Assembly: GCA_027366035.1 (NCBI GenBank)
Contig: DAHXLK010000048.1
Location: forward strand, 1-36,166
Direction of reading: 5' to 3'
Origin: Chlamydiota bacterium
GTDB lineage: Bacteria; Chlamydiota; Chlamydiia; Chlamydiales; SM23-39
Length of the DNA: 36,166 nt
The position numbers and the translations under genes were made by a program. The notes below the pieces were generated by a model. That model saw nothing but the letters and a program-made list of their open reading frames with translations, searched no databases and was not told the origin of the DNA. Positions 1 to 8,412 of this stretch are shown piece by piece; within the stretch, counting starts at the first letter, position 1, and each line of letters begins with the position of its first letter.

Positions 1-245
1 GGTTCCGGACAAAGAGGGAATACTTCCTTCTGATCCGGGTGGACAACGACCGCGCCAAGCATTTGGTGATAGTAGGTTACCCTGCCGTCTTTATGGTGTT
101 TTTCGCAACAATTCTCACAGTGCGCAGATTCAGATGAGAACATCCCCGTTCCATCGCATGCGATCAGGAGATACTCTCCCAGAAACTTATAATCTTCCAA
201 AACCTTCCCTCTTTGAAGAAGCGAAAAAATAGTTGGAAAAATAGT
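1..245 (-). pseudogene. Transposase fragment (DDE type), truncated at its 5' side and cut by the window edge
   Basis: The minus strand reads openly from 245 down to 1 and encodes a segment with the pattern LLIACDGTGMFSSES, then HCENCCEKHH, then GRVTYYHQMLGAVVVHP. This is the region around the first catalytic Asp (the D of CDGTG) in a family of DDE transposases with paired Cys/His residues after it. The frame is closed upstream by a stop at 246-248 and no start codon precedes the conserved block. The residues normally found before it appear only in other frames, so the 5' part is lost or frameshifted. The gene continues beyond base 1. The exact IS family is not certain; an IS4-superfamily element is my best guess. 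Confidence 0.7.
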
Positions 246-305
246 CTATCTCATTGCGAAAAATTATTTAACGGGAATCGCTGTATGTTTCATGTGTTTT
301 GCTTT

Positions 306-333
306 TTGACTTACTTTTTGTTAGATTTATATT
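306..333 (+). promoter_or_regulatory. Candidate sigma-70-type promoter of dnaB
   Basis: TTGACT (306-311) is separated by 16 bases from TATATT (328-333). The expected transcription start falls at about 340, on the dnaB ATG itself. No Shine-Dalgarno sequence precedes that ATG, so the message may be leaderless. The surrounding bases are AT-rich, so a chance match is possible. Confidence 0.35.
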
Positions 334-339
334 TGTTAT

Positions 340-2310
340 ATGGCAAAAAAAGAAATTAAGGTAAAAATCGCCCCTAATTCCAAAGAATCGGAGATGCTGG
401 TTCTAGGATGCATGCTCACTAGCATCAATGGACTAAATATCGGTGCTGATAACCTAGACGACAGCGATTTTTATTATACCGAACACCAGCATATATTCCG
501 ATCGGTGAAGTTTCTTTACAAAAGTGATAAACCTGCCGATATCCACATCGTTTCCGAAGAGTTAAAAAAATTGAGTATTTTAGATGAGATAGGAGGTATC
601 GCCTATCTTACCACTCTTGCTCAATATGCCGGTACCTCTGCCTATATTGAAGAATATATAAAGCTCGTCAAAGAAAAATCGATCCTCCGCCGAATGATTC
701 AAGCGGCAGAATCGATTGAAAAATCTGCTTTGGAAGAGGCGCAAGACGTCGCTACCCTTTTAGATGAAGCGCAAGGAAAGCTCTTTCAGATTTCACAAAA
801 TGCTTCTTTCGGCTCAATGATCTCTTTAAAAGATCTTTTGGCAGGGGTAAAGGCAGAAAACGGCCTCCCTTACTTAAAAGAACTGCAGGAAAGGCAGCAA
901 AAATTTTTAGAAAAAGGACCCGATGCCACTAAGATCACCGGAATTCCTACCCACTTTCATGATTTGGATAAACTGATCAATGGTTTTAGCCCCTCTAATT
1001 TGATGATCTTAGCAGCAAGGCCTGCAATGGGAAAAACAGCGCTAGCAATGGGCCTGGCTGAAAACATTTGCTTCAAAAACAACCTTCCTGTAGGTGTCTT
1101 CTCTTTGGAGATGAGTGCGATGCAGCTTTTGCATCGAATGATCTGCTCTCAGGCAGAGGTTTCTTCAGAAAAAATCCTCACCGGAGCGTTAAGCGGCATC
1201 GAATACCAAAAGATCGTCTATTCGGTGAATCAAATGCAAAAGCATCAGATGATCATCGATGACCAGCCGGGGCTGAAAATCACCGACTTAAGATCGAGAG
1301 CAAGGAGGATGAAAGAGGCTCATAATATCGCCTTTTTAGTCATTGATTACTTGCAGCTCATCTCAGGATCCGGGACGATGCGATCTTTAGAAAGTAGGCA
1401 AATAGAAGTTTCAGAAATCTCCAGACTTTTAAAAACATTAGCGAGGGAATTGGATATTCCTGTCCTCTGCCTCTCTCAACTCTCACGAAAAGTAGAGGAA
1501 AGGCAAGGGCATAGGCCGATGATGAGTGATCTTAGAGAGAGTGGTTGTTTAGCTGCAGATACATTGATAAAGGATGCCGAATCCGGGGAAATATATCCAA
1601 TTAAAGAGTTAGCGGAAAGATCCGCTCAAACGACTATTTTAGTAGAAGGGGTAAATAAACAACTAAAGCTTGGAAAACATCGATTACTGAAAGCCTTTTA
1701 CTCTGGGAAAAAGATTGTTTTTGAGTTAAAAATAAAGATAGGAAAAACAATTAAAGCCAGCGCAAATCACCCTTTTTTAAAATTAGAAGGATGGACACGA
1801 TTAGATCGGTTAAATACAGGAGATAGAATTGCCATTCCTAGAAAAACATCTATGAAAAATCCCTCTTTTAAACTAGAGGATGAAGAACCCATATTCCTTC
1901 CTCATTTTTTAGATGATGGATGTATTTTGCCGAGCCACCCTACGCATCTCTATCCGGATATTTATTGGGACGAAATTGTATCTATTCAAGAAATTGGGCT
2001 AGAGGATGTCTATGATGCTACTATTGAGAATGTTCATAATTTTGTTGCCAATGACATTATTGTACATAACAGTTTGGAACAAGATAGCGATCTCGTCATG
2101 TTTTTGTTGCGAAGAGAATATTACGATCCTTATGACAAACCCGGGCTGGCAGAGTTGATCATTGCCAAAAATAGGCATGGAGCCATCGGAAATATCGACC
2201 TCGTTTTTAGAAAGGAATTCGCCCATTTTAAGAATTTCACTCCTTCTAAAGGGAATAAAGAAACCTTTGATAATAGCGATGCCTTTAATAATCTTGGGTC
2301 TAATGAATAA
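340..2310 (+). CDS. dnaB: Replicative DNA helicase DnaB with an in-frame mini-intein
   Basis: This is the hexameric 5'-3' helicase that opens the replication fork and recruits primase. The N-terminal domain starts with KESEMLVLGCMLTS. The RecA-like domain has Walker A at ARPAMGKTALAMG (about residues 227-239), then LVIDYLQLI and LSRKVEERQGHRPMMSDLRESG. At residue 403 the helicase is interrupted by a 175-residue intein and resumes at 578 with SLEQDSDLVMFLLRREYY. Without the intein the helicase is 481 residues, normal for the family. The start at 340 gives the expected N terminus but has no ribosome-binding site. A palindromic repeat begins 20 bases after the stop. The neighbouring dsbB gene converges on it. 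Confidence 0.97.
   Translation: MAKKEIKVKIAPNSKESEMLVLGCMLTSINGLNIGADNLDDSDFYYTEHQHIFRSVKFLYKSDKPADIHIVSEELKKLSILDEIGGIAYLTTLAQYAGTSAYIEEYIKLVKEKSILRRMIQAAESIEKSALEEAQDVATLLDEAQGKLFQISQNASFGSMISLKDLLAGVKAENGLPYLKELQERQQKFLEKGPDATKITGIPTHFHDLDKLINGFSPSNLMILAARPAMGKTALAMGLAENICFKNNLPVGVFSLEMSAMQLLHRMICSQAEVSSEKILTGALSGIEYQKIVYSVNQMQKHQMIIDDQPGLKITDLRSRARRMKEAHNIAFLVIDYLQLISGSGTMRSLESRQIEVSEISRLLKTLARELDIPVLCLSQLSRKVEERQGHRPMMSDLRESGCLAADTLIKDAESGEIYPIKELAERSAQTTILVEGVNKQLKLGKHRLLKAFYSGKKIVFELKIKIGKTIKASANHPFLKLEGWTRLDRLNTGDRIAIPRKTSMKNPSFKLEDEEPIFLPHFLDDGCILPSHPTHLYPDIYWDEIVSIQEIGLEDVYDATIENVHNFVANDIIVHNSLEQDSDLVMFLLRREYYDPYDKPGLAELIIAKNRHGAIGNIDLVFRKEFAHFKNFTPSKGNKETFDNSDAFNNLGSNE
1546..2070 (+). 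other. DnaB mini-intein (175 residues) with a vestige of the endonuclease motif
   Basis: The intein runs from Cys403 to Asn577 of the precursor, with Ser578 as the +1 nucleophile. The site, between DLRESG and SLEQD, is the one used by the cyanobacterial Ssp DnaB intein. Block A begins CLAADTLIKDAESG, block B is IKASANHPFLKLEGW with the catalytic His at about intein residue 75, and blocks F/G read VYDATIENVHNF and ANDIIVHN. All residues known to be needed for splicing are present. Between blocks B and F there are only about 60 residues, so no endonuclease domain fits. The segment LPHFLDDGCILP (residues 520-531) resembles block C of LAGLIDADG endonucleases and is followed directly by DIYWDEIVSI, which normally lies after the endonuclease. 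I infer a former full-length intein that lost its endonuclease by deletion. Confidence 0.95.
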
Positions 2311-2329
2311 AGACCTCCCCCCTAAATAA

Positions 2330-2501
2330 CTCACCTTACGCAATCCATGGTCCAATGGAAGCGCAAGCGAACTTCGAGAGGGGAGTAGAAGCGTTAGCGA
2401 TCTTGAGGAGGCCATAGCCAAATGGCTATGGCCGACGAGAGAGCTGCTCCTTGATCGAAGTGCAGCTAGCTTTACATGGACCATGGATTGCGTAAGGTGA
2501 G
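2330..2501. repeat. Palindromic repeat P, copy 1
   Basis: A 172-base element with near-perfect terminal inverted repeats beginning CTCACCTTACGCAATCCATG and ending in the complement. In its middle lies a hairpin of GGCCATAGCCA against TGGCTATGGCC. The 7-base sequence TAAATAA occurs directly on both sides (2323-2329 and 2502-2508), which fits a target-site duplication. A second copy lies inverted at 35850-36018. It sits between the convergent dnaB and dsbB genes. Confidence 0.9.
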
Positions 2502-2570
2502 TAAATAACAAAAAAATCGCAAGAAAAATTATTTGACACTCCTCCTGACCGTGACTTTTAAAGTTTTAAG

Positions 2571-2739
2571 AGAGGCTGTTTTAATCTCCCATTTGGTTAC
2601 AATTTTACCCTGGCTTCCCCAGATTTGATCTTTTTAAAAGTGCCTACACCTTAAGTAGGTTATATGTCGTTTTCAAAAATATCAAACCGGTTTTGCAAAG
2701 CTCAAATTTTAACGGCAAGGCGGAGATGTCAACAATCCC
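2571..2739. repeat. Palindromic repeat M, copy A (degenerate ends)
   Basis: A copy of the ~165-185-base repeat family M. The ends are worn (GAGGCTGTTTTAATC on the left, ACAATCCC on the right). The core is typical: TTGGTTACAATTTTACCC, TTTGATCTTTTTAAAAGTGCC, then AAATATCAAACCGG and CTCAAATTTTAACGGC. The two halves are imperfect reverse complements, so the whole copy can fold as a long hairpin. It sits between convergent dnaB and dsbB. Confidence 0.85.
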
Positions 2740-2761
2740 ATGTTCGAAATGGTCTCAAAAA

Positions 2762-3271
2762 CTAACATAATCCGAAATTGCAAAGTCTCAATGCCGTGAC
2801 AATATTGCAGATAATGACAAATAGCGTAAAAACAAAAGCAATTTTATCCAGCCAGTTTAATGCATCTACCCTTTGCCCATCTTTATTAGTATAAAGAAAA
2901 AGCATTAGAATCAGGGCAAAAAATGAACAAGCATAGACTAAAAAGGACCAGGAATAGAGATAAAATCCCCAGAAAGGTTTTTCATAAACTGGAAAGTCAG
3001 GACAGACATGCAGCATAATTTGCCGAAGGGAAACTGTCCCTCCAAAAAGAACCCAAAGTAAAGAAAAAGCATAATGGGGAATTTTAAAACCAAATTTTAG
3101 ATTCATTAAGTTGCCCATAGCAATACCTATCATTCCAATCCGTTGCAATAGGCATAACGGGCAAGGCTCTTGATGAGTGGTTATTTGGGCTATGTAAGCA
3201 AATAAAATAACTGTCATAAGAACAATTGCCATTAAGGCATTTCCAATTCTGACCCACAAAAAGCTCCCCAT
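2762..3271 (-). CDS. dsbB: DsbB-like disulfide bond formation protein
   Basis: An integral inner-membrane protein that reoxidises a periplasmic thiol oxidase (DsbA type) and passes electrons to quinone. Four or more hydrophobic segments are visible in the 169 residues. The diagnostic CPLCLLQR motif lies at residues 37-44 after the first membrane segment. The second periplasmic loop has HVCPDFP (Cys90) but not the second cysteine expected there; the only other late cysteines (164 and 169) are at the extreme C terminus. The start overlaps the stop of a small upstream membrane-protein gene (TGATG), so the two are probably translationally coupled. Disulfide chemistry matters in chlamydiae because their outer envelope is cysteine cross-linked; that role here is inferred. 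Confidence 0.9.
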   Translation of the reverse strand: MGSFLWVRIGNALMAIVLMTVILFAYIAQITTHQEPCPLCLLQRIGMIGIAMGNLMNLKFGFKIPHYAFSLLWVLFGGTVSLRQIMLHVCPDFPVYEKPFWGFYLYSWSFLVYACSFFALILMLFLYTNKDGQRVDALNWLDKIAFVFTLFVIICNIVTALRLCNFGLC

Positions 3272-3426
3272 CAGTATCTAATCCCTAACGCATTAGTAGC
3301 ATGATGAACAAAAATAGCAATACTTGCCATAAGAGTGACTATCGCAATTCCAAAGGCAAGTAAAGGTCTTCCCAAACACAGGAAAAAGTAGGAGAACAAA
3401 AAAAATATAAAGAGAAAAACCATCAT
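3271..3426 (-). CDS. Small membrane protein, DUF5993-like, coupled to dsbB
   Basis: A 51-residue reading frame that starts with two Met codons and stops with TGA overlapping the dsbB ATG. It has two hydrophobic segments separated by the short polar LGRP turn (about residues 18-21) and ends in FVHHATNALGIRY. The size, the two-helix pattern, the HHAT-N/D-x-L ending and the position directly before dsbB match what I recall of the DUF5993 family, which is often found next to dsbB. The function is unknown; a helper subunit of the DsbB system is plausible. The ribosome-binding site is weak. The family assignment is from pattern memory only. Confidence 0.7.
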   Translation of the reverse strand: MMVFLFIFFLFSYFFLCLGRPLLAFGIAIVTLMASIAIFVHHATNALGIRY

Positions 3427-3544
3427 CAACACTCATTTAAATTTATTTGAGTATAAATAAAGGAAAGCCAATCTATTTGTCAAATATGAGCCTATCCCAG
3501 TAATAGATTTTTGATTTGACAGTCTGTAGAATGTCTTTCTTTTT

Positions 3545-3850
3545 GTTAGCAGGATCAGGGAGATTCCGATTTTTGAGGCAGACAAGGGTTACGATGCCGA
3601 TGAACTTAGGCATAAGTTATTGAAAAGACATATTTTCCCTTGGATCCGTAGGCGCAGAAAACCGGGAAAAACAGCTGAAAAAATAGAGTCAACCCTGAAG
3701 AGAATGCGCCGGAAAGTGGAGAGTGCAATTTCTTGGCTGCAGAGAAAATTCAGGCGGCTAGCTGTTCGCTCGGAGAGAAGAACACGTTACCGGAGAGGGT
3801 TTTTGACGTTTGGTAGGATAACTTTTTGGATAGACAGATTACCGGGATAG
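3545..3850 (+). pseudogene. IS5-family transposase, C-terminal remnant
   Basis: The frame gives FEADKGYDADELRHKL, then IFPWIRRRRKPGK, then WLQRKFRRLAVRSERR and the final segment FLTFGRITFWIDRLPG. This order (DKGYD..LR, IP..RRK, RRLAVR.ER, Y..FL) is the C-terminal half of IS5-type transposases, including the DKGYD aspartate. The N-terminal half, with the first catalytic Asp, is missing and no start codon suits the fragment, so it is a relic. Repeat M copy B begins 7 bases after the stop, and the bases between read like the outer end of an IS (GGATAGTCTC). Confidence 0.75.
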
Positions 3851-3856
3851 TCTCAT

Positions 3857-4025
3857 GAGACTGTTGAAATCTTTAGCATAGTTCTTAAAATTTGAGCCTT
3901 GTAAAGCCGGTTTGATTTTTTTGAAAGTGACATATCCTACTAAGGTATAGGTGCTTTTAAAAAGATCAAACCCGGAGAAGCAAGGCTCAAATTTTTTAAG
4001 CAAAGCTAAAAATTTCAACAGTCCC
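3857..4025. repeat. Palindromic repeat M, copy B
   Basis: Ends are GAGACTGTTGAAATC and the complementary TTTCAACAGTCCC. The inner arms read CTTAAAATTTGAGCCTTG, GCCGGTTTGATTTTTTTG, then AAAAAGATCAAACCCGG. The central part (CATATCCTACTAAGGTATAGG) matches the other copies. It lies between the IS5 relic and the 3' end of sufS. Confidence 0.9.
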
Positions 4026-4073
4026 GATAGGAGCGCTCTCATTTTTTCGGCCAAAGATTTTACAAAATGACCT

Positions 4074-5297
4074 TCATTTTCGCTGTAGATAAGAGATAGT
4101 CTCAAGAAGGAGGGCGACAAACCGTTTCACATCTTCTACTGTATTATATAGTCCAAAGGAAACTCTCACCGTCCCTTCAATGCCAAAACGATCCATGCTT
4201 GGATGGGAGCAGTGTTGCCCCGATCGTACCGCTACCCCTTTTAAATCTAGGAGCGTCCCGATATCTAGATGGTGGATTCCTTCTTGTAGAAAGCTGATAA
4301 TAGCCCCTTTGTTAGGAGAGGTCCCGTAGATTTTTAATCCGGGAATTTTTTGCAATTCCACCGTCATCATCTCCAGCAGTTTTTGCTCATGCCTTTGGAT
4401 ATTTTGTATCCCCACCTCCTTTAAAAAAGCTATCGCTTCTTTGAAAGCAATCACCTCGGCAATCATCGGAGTTCCTGCCTCAAAACAAAGGGGGATTTGC
4501 CGGTAGGTGGTCTCCTCTAAAGTCGCCCTCTCAACCATATCTCCACCTCCTTGAATAGGAGTTAGCTGTTTCAATATCTCCCTCTCTCCGTAAAGCACCC
4601 CTACTCCTGTAGGGCCGTAAGCTTTATGCCCGGAAAAAGCGTAGAAATCGGCATGCAGATCTTGTACATCGACCGGAGTATGAGCAATCGCCTGCGCCCC
4701 ATCAATCATCACCTTTGCCCCTACCTCATGCGCCAACTGAATCATCTCTTTTACCGGATTTACAACTCCTGTGGTGTTAAAAATGTGGGCAATACTTACC
4801 AGCTTCGTCTGCGGCGTTAGCCTTCTTTTGTATTCGTCTAGTACGATCTCCCCCTTGTCATTGATTGGGATAAATATAAGCTTAATTCCCCGCTCTTTAG
4901 CAAGCATTTGCCAAGGAACTAAGTTCGAATGATGTTCAGCTTCCGAGACTAGTATCTCATCTCCCGGCTCCAACCGTTTACCAAAAGATAGAGCGACTAA
5001 GTTAATACTATCCGTAGTCCCCCGGGTAAAGACGATCTCCTCGACATGTTTGGCATGGATAAAATCGCGAACTGCCTCTCTTGCCGCGTCATATTTCTCA
5101 GTTGCCTCCAAAGAAAGGGAATAAATCGCCCGGTGTACCGTCCCATATTCATGTAGATAAAATCTGGTGAGTGTATCGATGACATTTTTAGGTTTTTGCG
5201 TAGTAGCGGCAGAGTCTAAATAAAGGAGGGGGTGTCCATTAATCTTTTTAGAGAAAATAGGAAACTTTCGTTTTAGCTTTTTAGAGAGAAATGTCAT
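4074..5297 (-). CDS. sufS: Cysteine desulfurase SufS
   Basis: A PLP-dependent enzyme that removes sulfur from cysteine and supplies it, as an enzyme persulfide, to the SufBCD scaffold for Fe-S cluster assembly. Visible landmarks are YLDSAATTQKP near the N terminus, EAEHHSNLVPWQ, the PLP-lysine motif FSGHKAYGPTGVG, and the catalytic cysteine in RSGQHCSHP. The length of about 407 residues is normal. A GTG at 5309 could also start the frame, but the ATG at 5297 has a GAGGG sequence five bases upstream and is preferred. It overlaps the 3' end of sufD. No sufE or sufU partner is seen in this window. Confidence 0.95.
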   Translation of the reverse strand: MTFLSKKLKRKFPIFSKKINGHPLLYLDSAATTQKPKNVIDTLTRFYLHEYGTVHRAIYSLSLEATEKYDAAREAVRDFIHAKHVEEIVFTRGTTDSINLVALSFGKRLEPGDEILVSEAEHHSNLVPWQMLAKERGIKLIFIPINDKGEIVLDEYKRRLTPQTKLVSIAHIFNTTGVVNPVKEMIQLAHEVGAKVMIDGAQAIAHTPVDVQDLHADFYAFSGHKAYGPTGVGVLYGEREILKQLTPIQGGGDMVERATLEETTYRQIPLCFEAGTPMIAEVIAFKEAIAFLKEVGIQNIQRHEQKLLEMMTVELQKIPGLKIYGTSPNKGAIISFLQEGIHHLDIGTLLDLKGVAVRSGQHCSHPSMDRFGIEGTVRVSFGLYNTVEDVKRFVALLLETISYLQRK

Positions 5298-6132
5298 AAA
5301 ATCCCTCACAAAATCCTTTCACCAAGAGTTGTTTAGCTTCCTTTTCAGCTAACCCACGGGTTTGAAGGTACAAAAGATCTTCTTTAGATAATTGCGAGAT
5401 TGTCGCTCCATGGGATGCTTTCACATCATCTGCAAAAATCTCTAAATTAGGTTTAGAGACAGCTGTAGCCCGCTCACTGAGCAATAGAGCATTCATCAGC
5501 TGGTAGGCGCCGGTCTTTTGGGCTACCTTATCTACCCAAATTTTCCCTTCAAATTCGTAGTTGCTCTCATCTAAAAGGACACTTTTAAAGTGTTGCCTAG
5601 ATCTTGTATCCACAGCCAAATGCCGCATCAAAACTTGTATCTGATCCCTCCTTTCCTCTTTCAAAACCGATAGCCCCTTGACTGTAGCCTCGGCCTCTTG
5701 CTGAAGAAGCTCGATCTGATAGTTGCTGACAGTTCCTCCAGAGCTAACAGATAAAACGTTAAGGGTAGCCCCCCTTTTTATCGAAGCGTGAAAGGAAGAA
5801 AAATGGGAAAAAAATGGAACCATGGCGATATCTTCCCATGCAAGGGTAGCTCCTGCCTCTAAAGCGACGTCGACGCCGGTCTGGATAGACTGTCCTTGCT
5901 CCAACTCATAATTCAAACAAATTTTGACCTTAGAACCTTCTCCCACATAGAGATGGATCCTTTCATCTCCCGGAGACACTAAAAGAGAAATAGGTTCCGG
6001 TAACGATAAATTAGAAGGAATATAGAGAAAACAGCCTTCTGATTTTAAAAAGAGCTCTATCTCTTGAAGTTTTGTCAGCCTACTTTGCAAAAAGCTGCCG
6101 TAGCGATTATTCGCCTCCCGTATACTCAGCAT
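5281..6132 (-). CDS. sufD: Fe-S cluster assembly protein SufD
   Basis: The SufB-related partner in the SufBC2D scaffold complex, in the cytoplasm. Its C-terminal part has the family pattern: DTRSRQHFKSVLLDESNYEFEG is interrupted here only for length, followed by LLLSERATAVSKPNLEIFADDVKASHGATIS split across about residues 215-250, and then the YLQTRGL-x-x-x-EA motif also found in SufB. The reading frame can be extended upstream to 6195 within sufC, but the ATG at 6132 has AAGGG seven bases before it and leaves a 22-base gap after sufC, so I chose it (about 283 residues). The N-terminal region is divergent, as usual for SufD. Confidence 0.92.
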   Translation of the reverse strand: MLSIREANNRYGSFLQSRLTKLQEIELFLKSEGCFLYIPSNLSLPEPISLLVSPGDERIHLYVGEGSKVKICLNYELEQGQSIQTGVDVALEAGATLAWEDIAMVPFFSHFSSFHASIKRGATLNVLSVSSGGTVSNYQIELLQQEAEATVKGLSVLKEERRDQIQVLMRHLAVDTRSRQHFKSVLLDESNYEFEGKIWVDKVAQKTGAYQLMNALLLSERATAVSKPNLEIFADDVKASHGATISQLSKEDLLYLQTRGLAEKEAKQLLVKGFCEGFYDISL

Positions 6133-6154
6133 TTCGATTCCCTTAGGCAGCTTA

Positions 6155-6889
6155 TTATACGTTAGCATATCCCTCCGTCTCAAGCTTTTGGACAAGTTCT
6201 ACCCCACCTGTTTGTACCAGGGTCCCGTCTATCATTACATGGACATAATCAGGGGTAACATAGTCTAAAAGTCTTTGATAATGGGTGATGAGAAGGAGAG
6301 CATTACTTTTACTTTTAAAATTATTCATCCCCTCTGCTACGACCTTCATCGCGTCGATATCCAGCCCTGAATCTGTCTCATCTAACACAGCAAATCTTGG
6401 CTCCAGTATCGCCATCTGCAAGATCTCATTTTTTTTCTTCTCACCACCGGAAAACCCGACATTGACCCCCCTTTCTTTAAACTCTTTTTTGATCCCCATC
6501 TTTTCCATTTTTTCTAAGAGGAGTTTTTCAAATTCTAAAGAAGACAATGGCGTTTTTCCTCGCGCTTTATAGATAGCGGTATGGGAAGAATAAAGTAGCT
6601 CTTGGTTAGAAACGCCGGCTATTTCCAACGGATATTGAAAACTCATAAAAACACCGAGATGGACCCTTTCTTCAGGAGATAGTTCTAGGAGATTTTGTCC
6701 GCAAAACCAAATCTCGCCTTCGATTATCTCATAACTGGGGTCGCCCGCTAAAATCCTGGCAAGGGAAGATTTTCCGGCACCATTTGGCCCCATAATCGCA
6801 TGACACTCTCCTTCCCGGATAGAAAGATTCAGTCTTTGAATGAGCCGTTTCCCGTCTACTATAGCTTCTAAATTTTTTATAATTAACAT
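6155..6889 (-). CDS. sufC: Fe-S cluster assembly ATPase SufC
   Basis: The ABC-type ATPase of the SufBC2D scaffold; ATP binding drives the shape change needed to load iron and sulfur. It has Walker A GPNGAGKSSLAR, the SufC-type signature FSGGEKKKNEILQ, Walker B FAVLDETDSGLD and the switch His in LLITHYQRLL. The 244 residues are standard. Its start codon overlaps the last base of the sufB stop, showing tight operon packing. Confidence 0.96.
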   Translation of the reverse strand: MLIIKNLEAIVDGKRLIQRLNLSIREGECHAIMGPNGAGKSSLARILAGDPSYEIIEGEIWFCGQNLLELSPEERVHLGVFMSFQYPLEIAGVSNQELLYSSHTAIYKARGKTPLSSLEFEKLLLEKMEKMGIKKEFKERGVNVGFSGGEKKKNEILQMAILEPRFAVLDETDSGLDIDAMKVVAEGMNNFKSKSNALLLITHYQRLLDYVTPDYVHVMIDGTLVQTGGVELVQKLETEGYANV

Positions 6890-8322
6890 TACCCTACAGA
6901 TCCTTCTAGTTTCAGAGTTAATAATTTTTGAGCTTCCACGGCAAATTCTAAAGGAAGTTCACGAAAAACCTCCTTACAGAAACCATTTACCACCATATTG
7001 ATCGCATCTTCCTTACAAAGCCCTCTTGCTTGTAAGTAGAACAGCTGCTCCTCACTCATCTTTGAAGTAGAGGCTTCATGTTCTACTGAGGAGCTACTAT
7101 TTCTCACTTCGATAGTAGGAAACGTATTGGCAGAACACCGGTTGCCGATTAGCATCGAATCACACTGAGTATAATTGCGGGCATTTTTTGCTTTTTTCAG
7201 TATTTTCACAAGGCCTCGGTAGCTATTATCAGACTTATCAGCAGAGATCCCTTTCGAAATGATAGTAGACTTAGTGTGCTGTCCAATATGGATCATTTTT
7301 GTCCCTGTGTCTGCCTGCATAAACCCATTAGTGAGGGCTACCGAATAAAACTCTCCTATCGAATGATCTCCTCTCAAAATACAGCTAGGATATTTCCAAG
7401 TAATAGCTGCACCTGCCTCTACCTGCGTCCATGAAATCTTAGAGTGCTTTCCTGCACAAAGTCCTCGCTTTGTCACAAAATTATAAATACCCCCTTTTCC
7501 GGTTTTTGGATCGCCTGCATACCAGTTTTGTACTGTAGAGTACTTGATTTCGGCATGGTCTAAAGCTACCAGCTCCACTACTGCGGCATGAAGCTGGTTA
7601 GTATCATAGGCAGGAGCAGTGCACCCTTCGAGATAGCTTACGTAAGCACCCTCTTCGGCAATAATCAAAGTCCGTTCAAATTGACCCGTTTCTTTCTCAT
7701 TAATCCGAAAGTAGGTCGAAAGCTCCATAGGGCTTTTCACCCCTTTGGGGATATAGACAAAGGAGCCATCGGAAAATACAGATGCATTCAGCGCCGCAAA
7801 GAAATTATCCCCGATAGGGACTACCGAACCTAAATATTTTTCTATTAGCTCCGGATATTTATGGATTGCCTCAGATATCGAACAGAGAACCACCCCCGCT
7901 TCCTGCAGTTTTTTTTGAAAGGTCGTTCCAAGAGATACCGAATCAAAAACTACATCGACCGCCACATTGGTCAGCCTCTTTTGCTCATCGATAGGAACCC
8001 CTAGCCTATCAAAAGTTTTAAGTAACTCCGGATCCACCTCATCCAAACTACTTAGCTTGGGCTTACTCTTCGGCTCAGAGTAGTAGGAAATATTTTGATA
8101 ATTGATCGAAGGATAGGAGATATTAGCCCAGCCGGGTTCCTTCATCTCCTGCCATTTAGAAAACGCCCTCAGGCGAAAATCGAGGAGAAACTTCGGCTCT
8201 TTTTTCTTAGCCGATATTGCGCGTATAACCTGTTCATTAATCCCCTTTGGAAAGGTCTCCGAAATTATAGGAGTAACAAAGCCGTATTTATACTCAGTAT
8301 TTTGTAATAATTCTGCTGGCAT
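6889..8322 (-). CDS. sufB: Fe-S cluster assembly protein SufB
   Basis: The main scaffold subunit on which new Fe-S clusters are built. The 477 residues show the family pattern: [21 protein letters not shown] in the first half, [20 protein letters not shown] with the conserved Cys, [11 protein letters not shown], then [20 protein letters not shown] and ARGL near the C terminus. It is the first suf gene of sufBCDS and is 90 bases downstream of the lipoyl-domain gene. The order B-C-D-S is, as I recall, the same in Chlamydia. No regulator such as SufR or IscR is visible nearby. Confidence 0.97.
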   Translation of the reverse strand: MPAELLQNTEYKYGFVTPIISETFPKGINEQVIRAISAKKKEPKFLLDFRLRAFSKWQEMKEPGWANISYPSINYQNISYYSEPKSKPKLSSLDEVDPELLKTFDRLGVPIDEQKRLTNVAVDVVFDSVSLGTTFQKKLQEAGVVLCSISEAIHKYPELIEKYLGSVVPIGDNFFAALNASVFSDGSFVYIPKGVKSPMELSTYFRINEKETGQFERTLIIAEEGAYVSYLEGCTAPAYDTNQLHAAVVELVALDHAEIKYSTVQNWYAGDPKTGKGGIYNFVTKRGLCAGKHSKISWTQVEAGAAITWKYPSCILRGDHSIGEFYSVALTNGFMQADTGTKMIHIGQHTKSTIISKGISADKSDNSYRGLVKILKKAKNARNYTQCDSMLIGNRCSANTFPTIEVRNSSSSVEHEASTSKMSEEQLFYLQARGLCKEDAINMVVNGFCKEVFRELPLEFAVEAQKLLTLKLEGSVG

Positions 8323-8412
8323 AACTTATAGAGAGTTTATTCTAAATTCTCTAATTTTACAACCCTTCGAGAAATAATTTATAAAACAAATGCAATGACT
8401 TGAAGAAGTCTA

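Noticed and set aside
1999..2511. A 170-residue minus-strand reading frame behind dnaB
   Set aside because: It is antisense to the intein and DnaB C terminus and continues into palindromic repeat P; no protein-like pattern is seen.
3839..4120. A 93-residue reading frame on the minus strand
   Set aside because: It runs through repeat M copy B and into the end of sufS; similar chance frames occur in other repeat copies.
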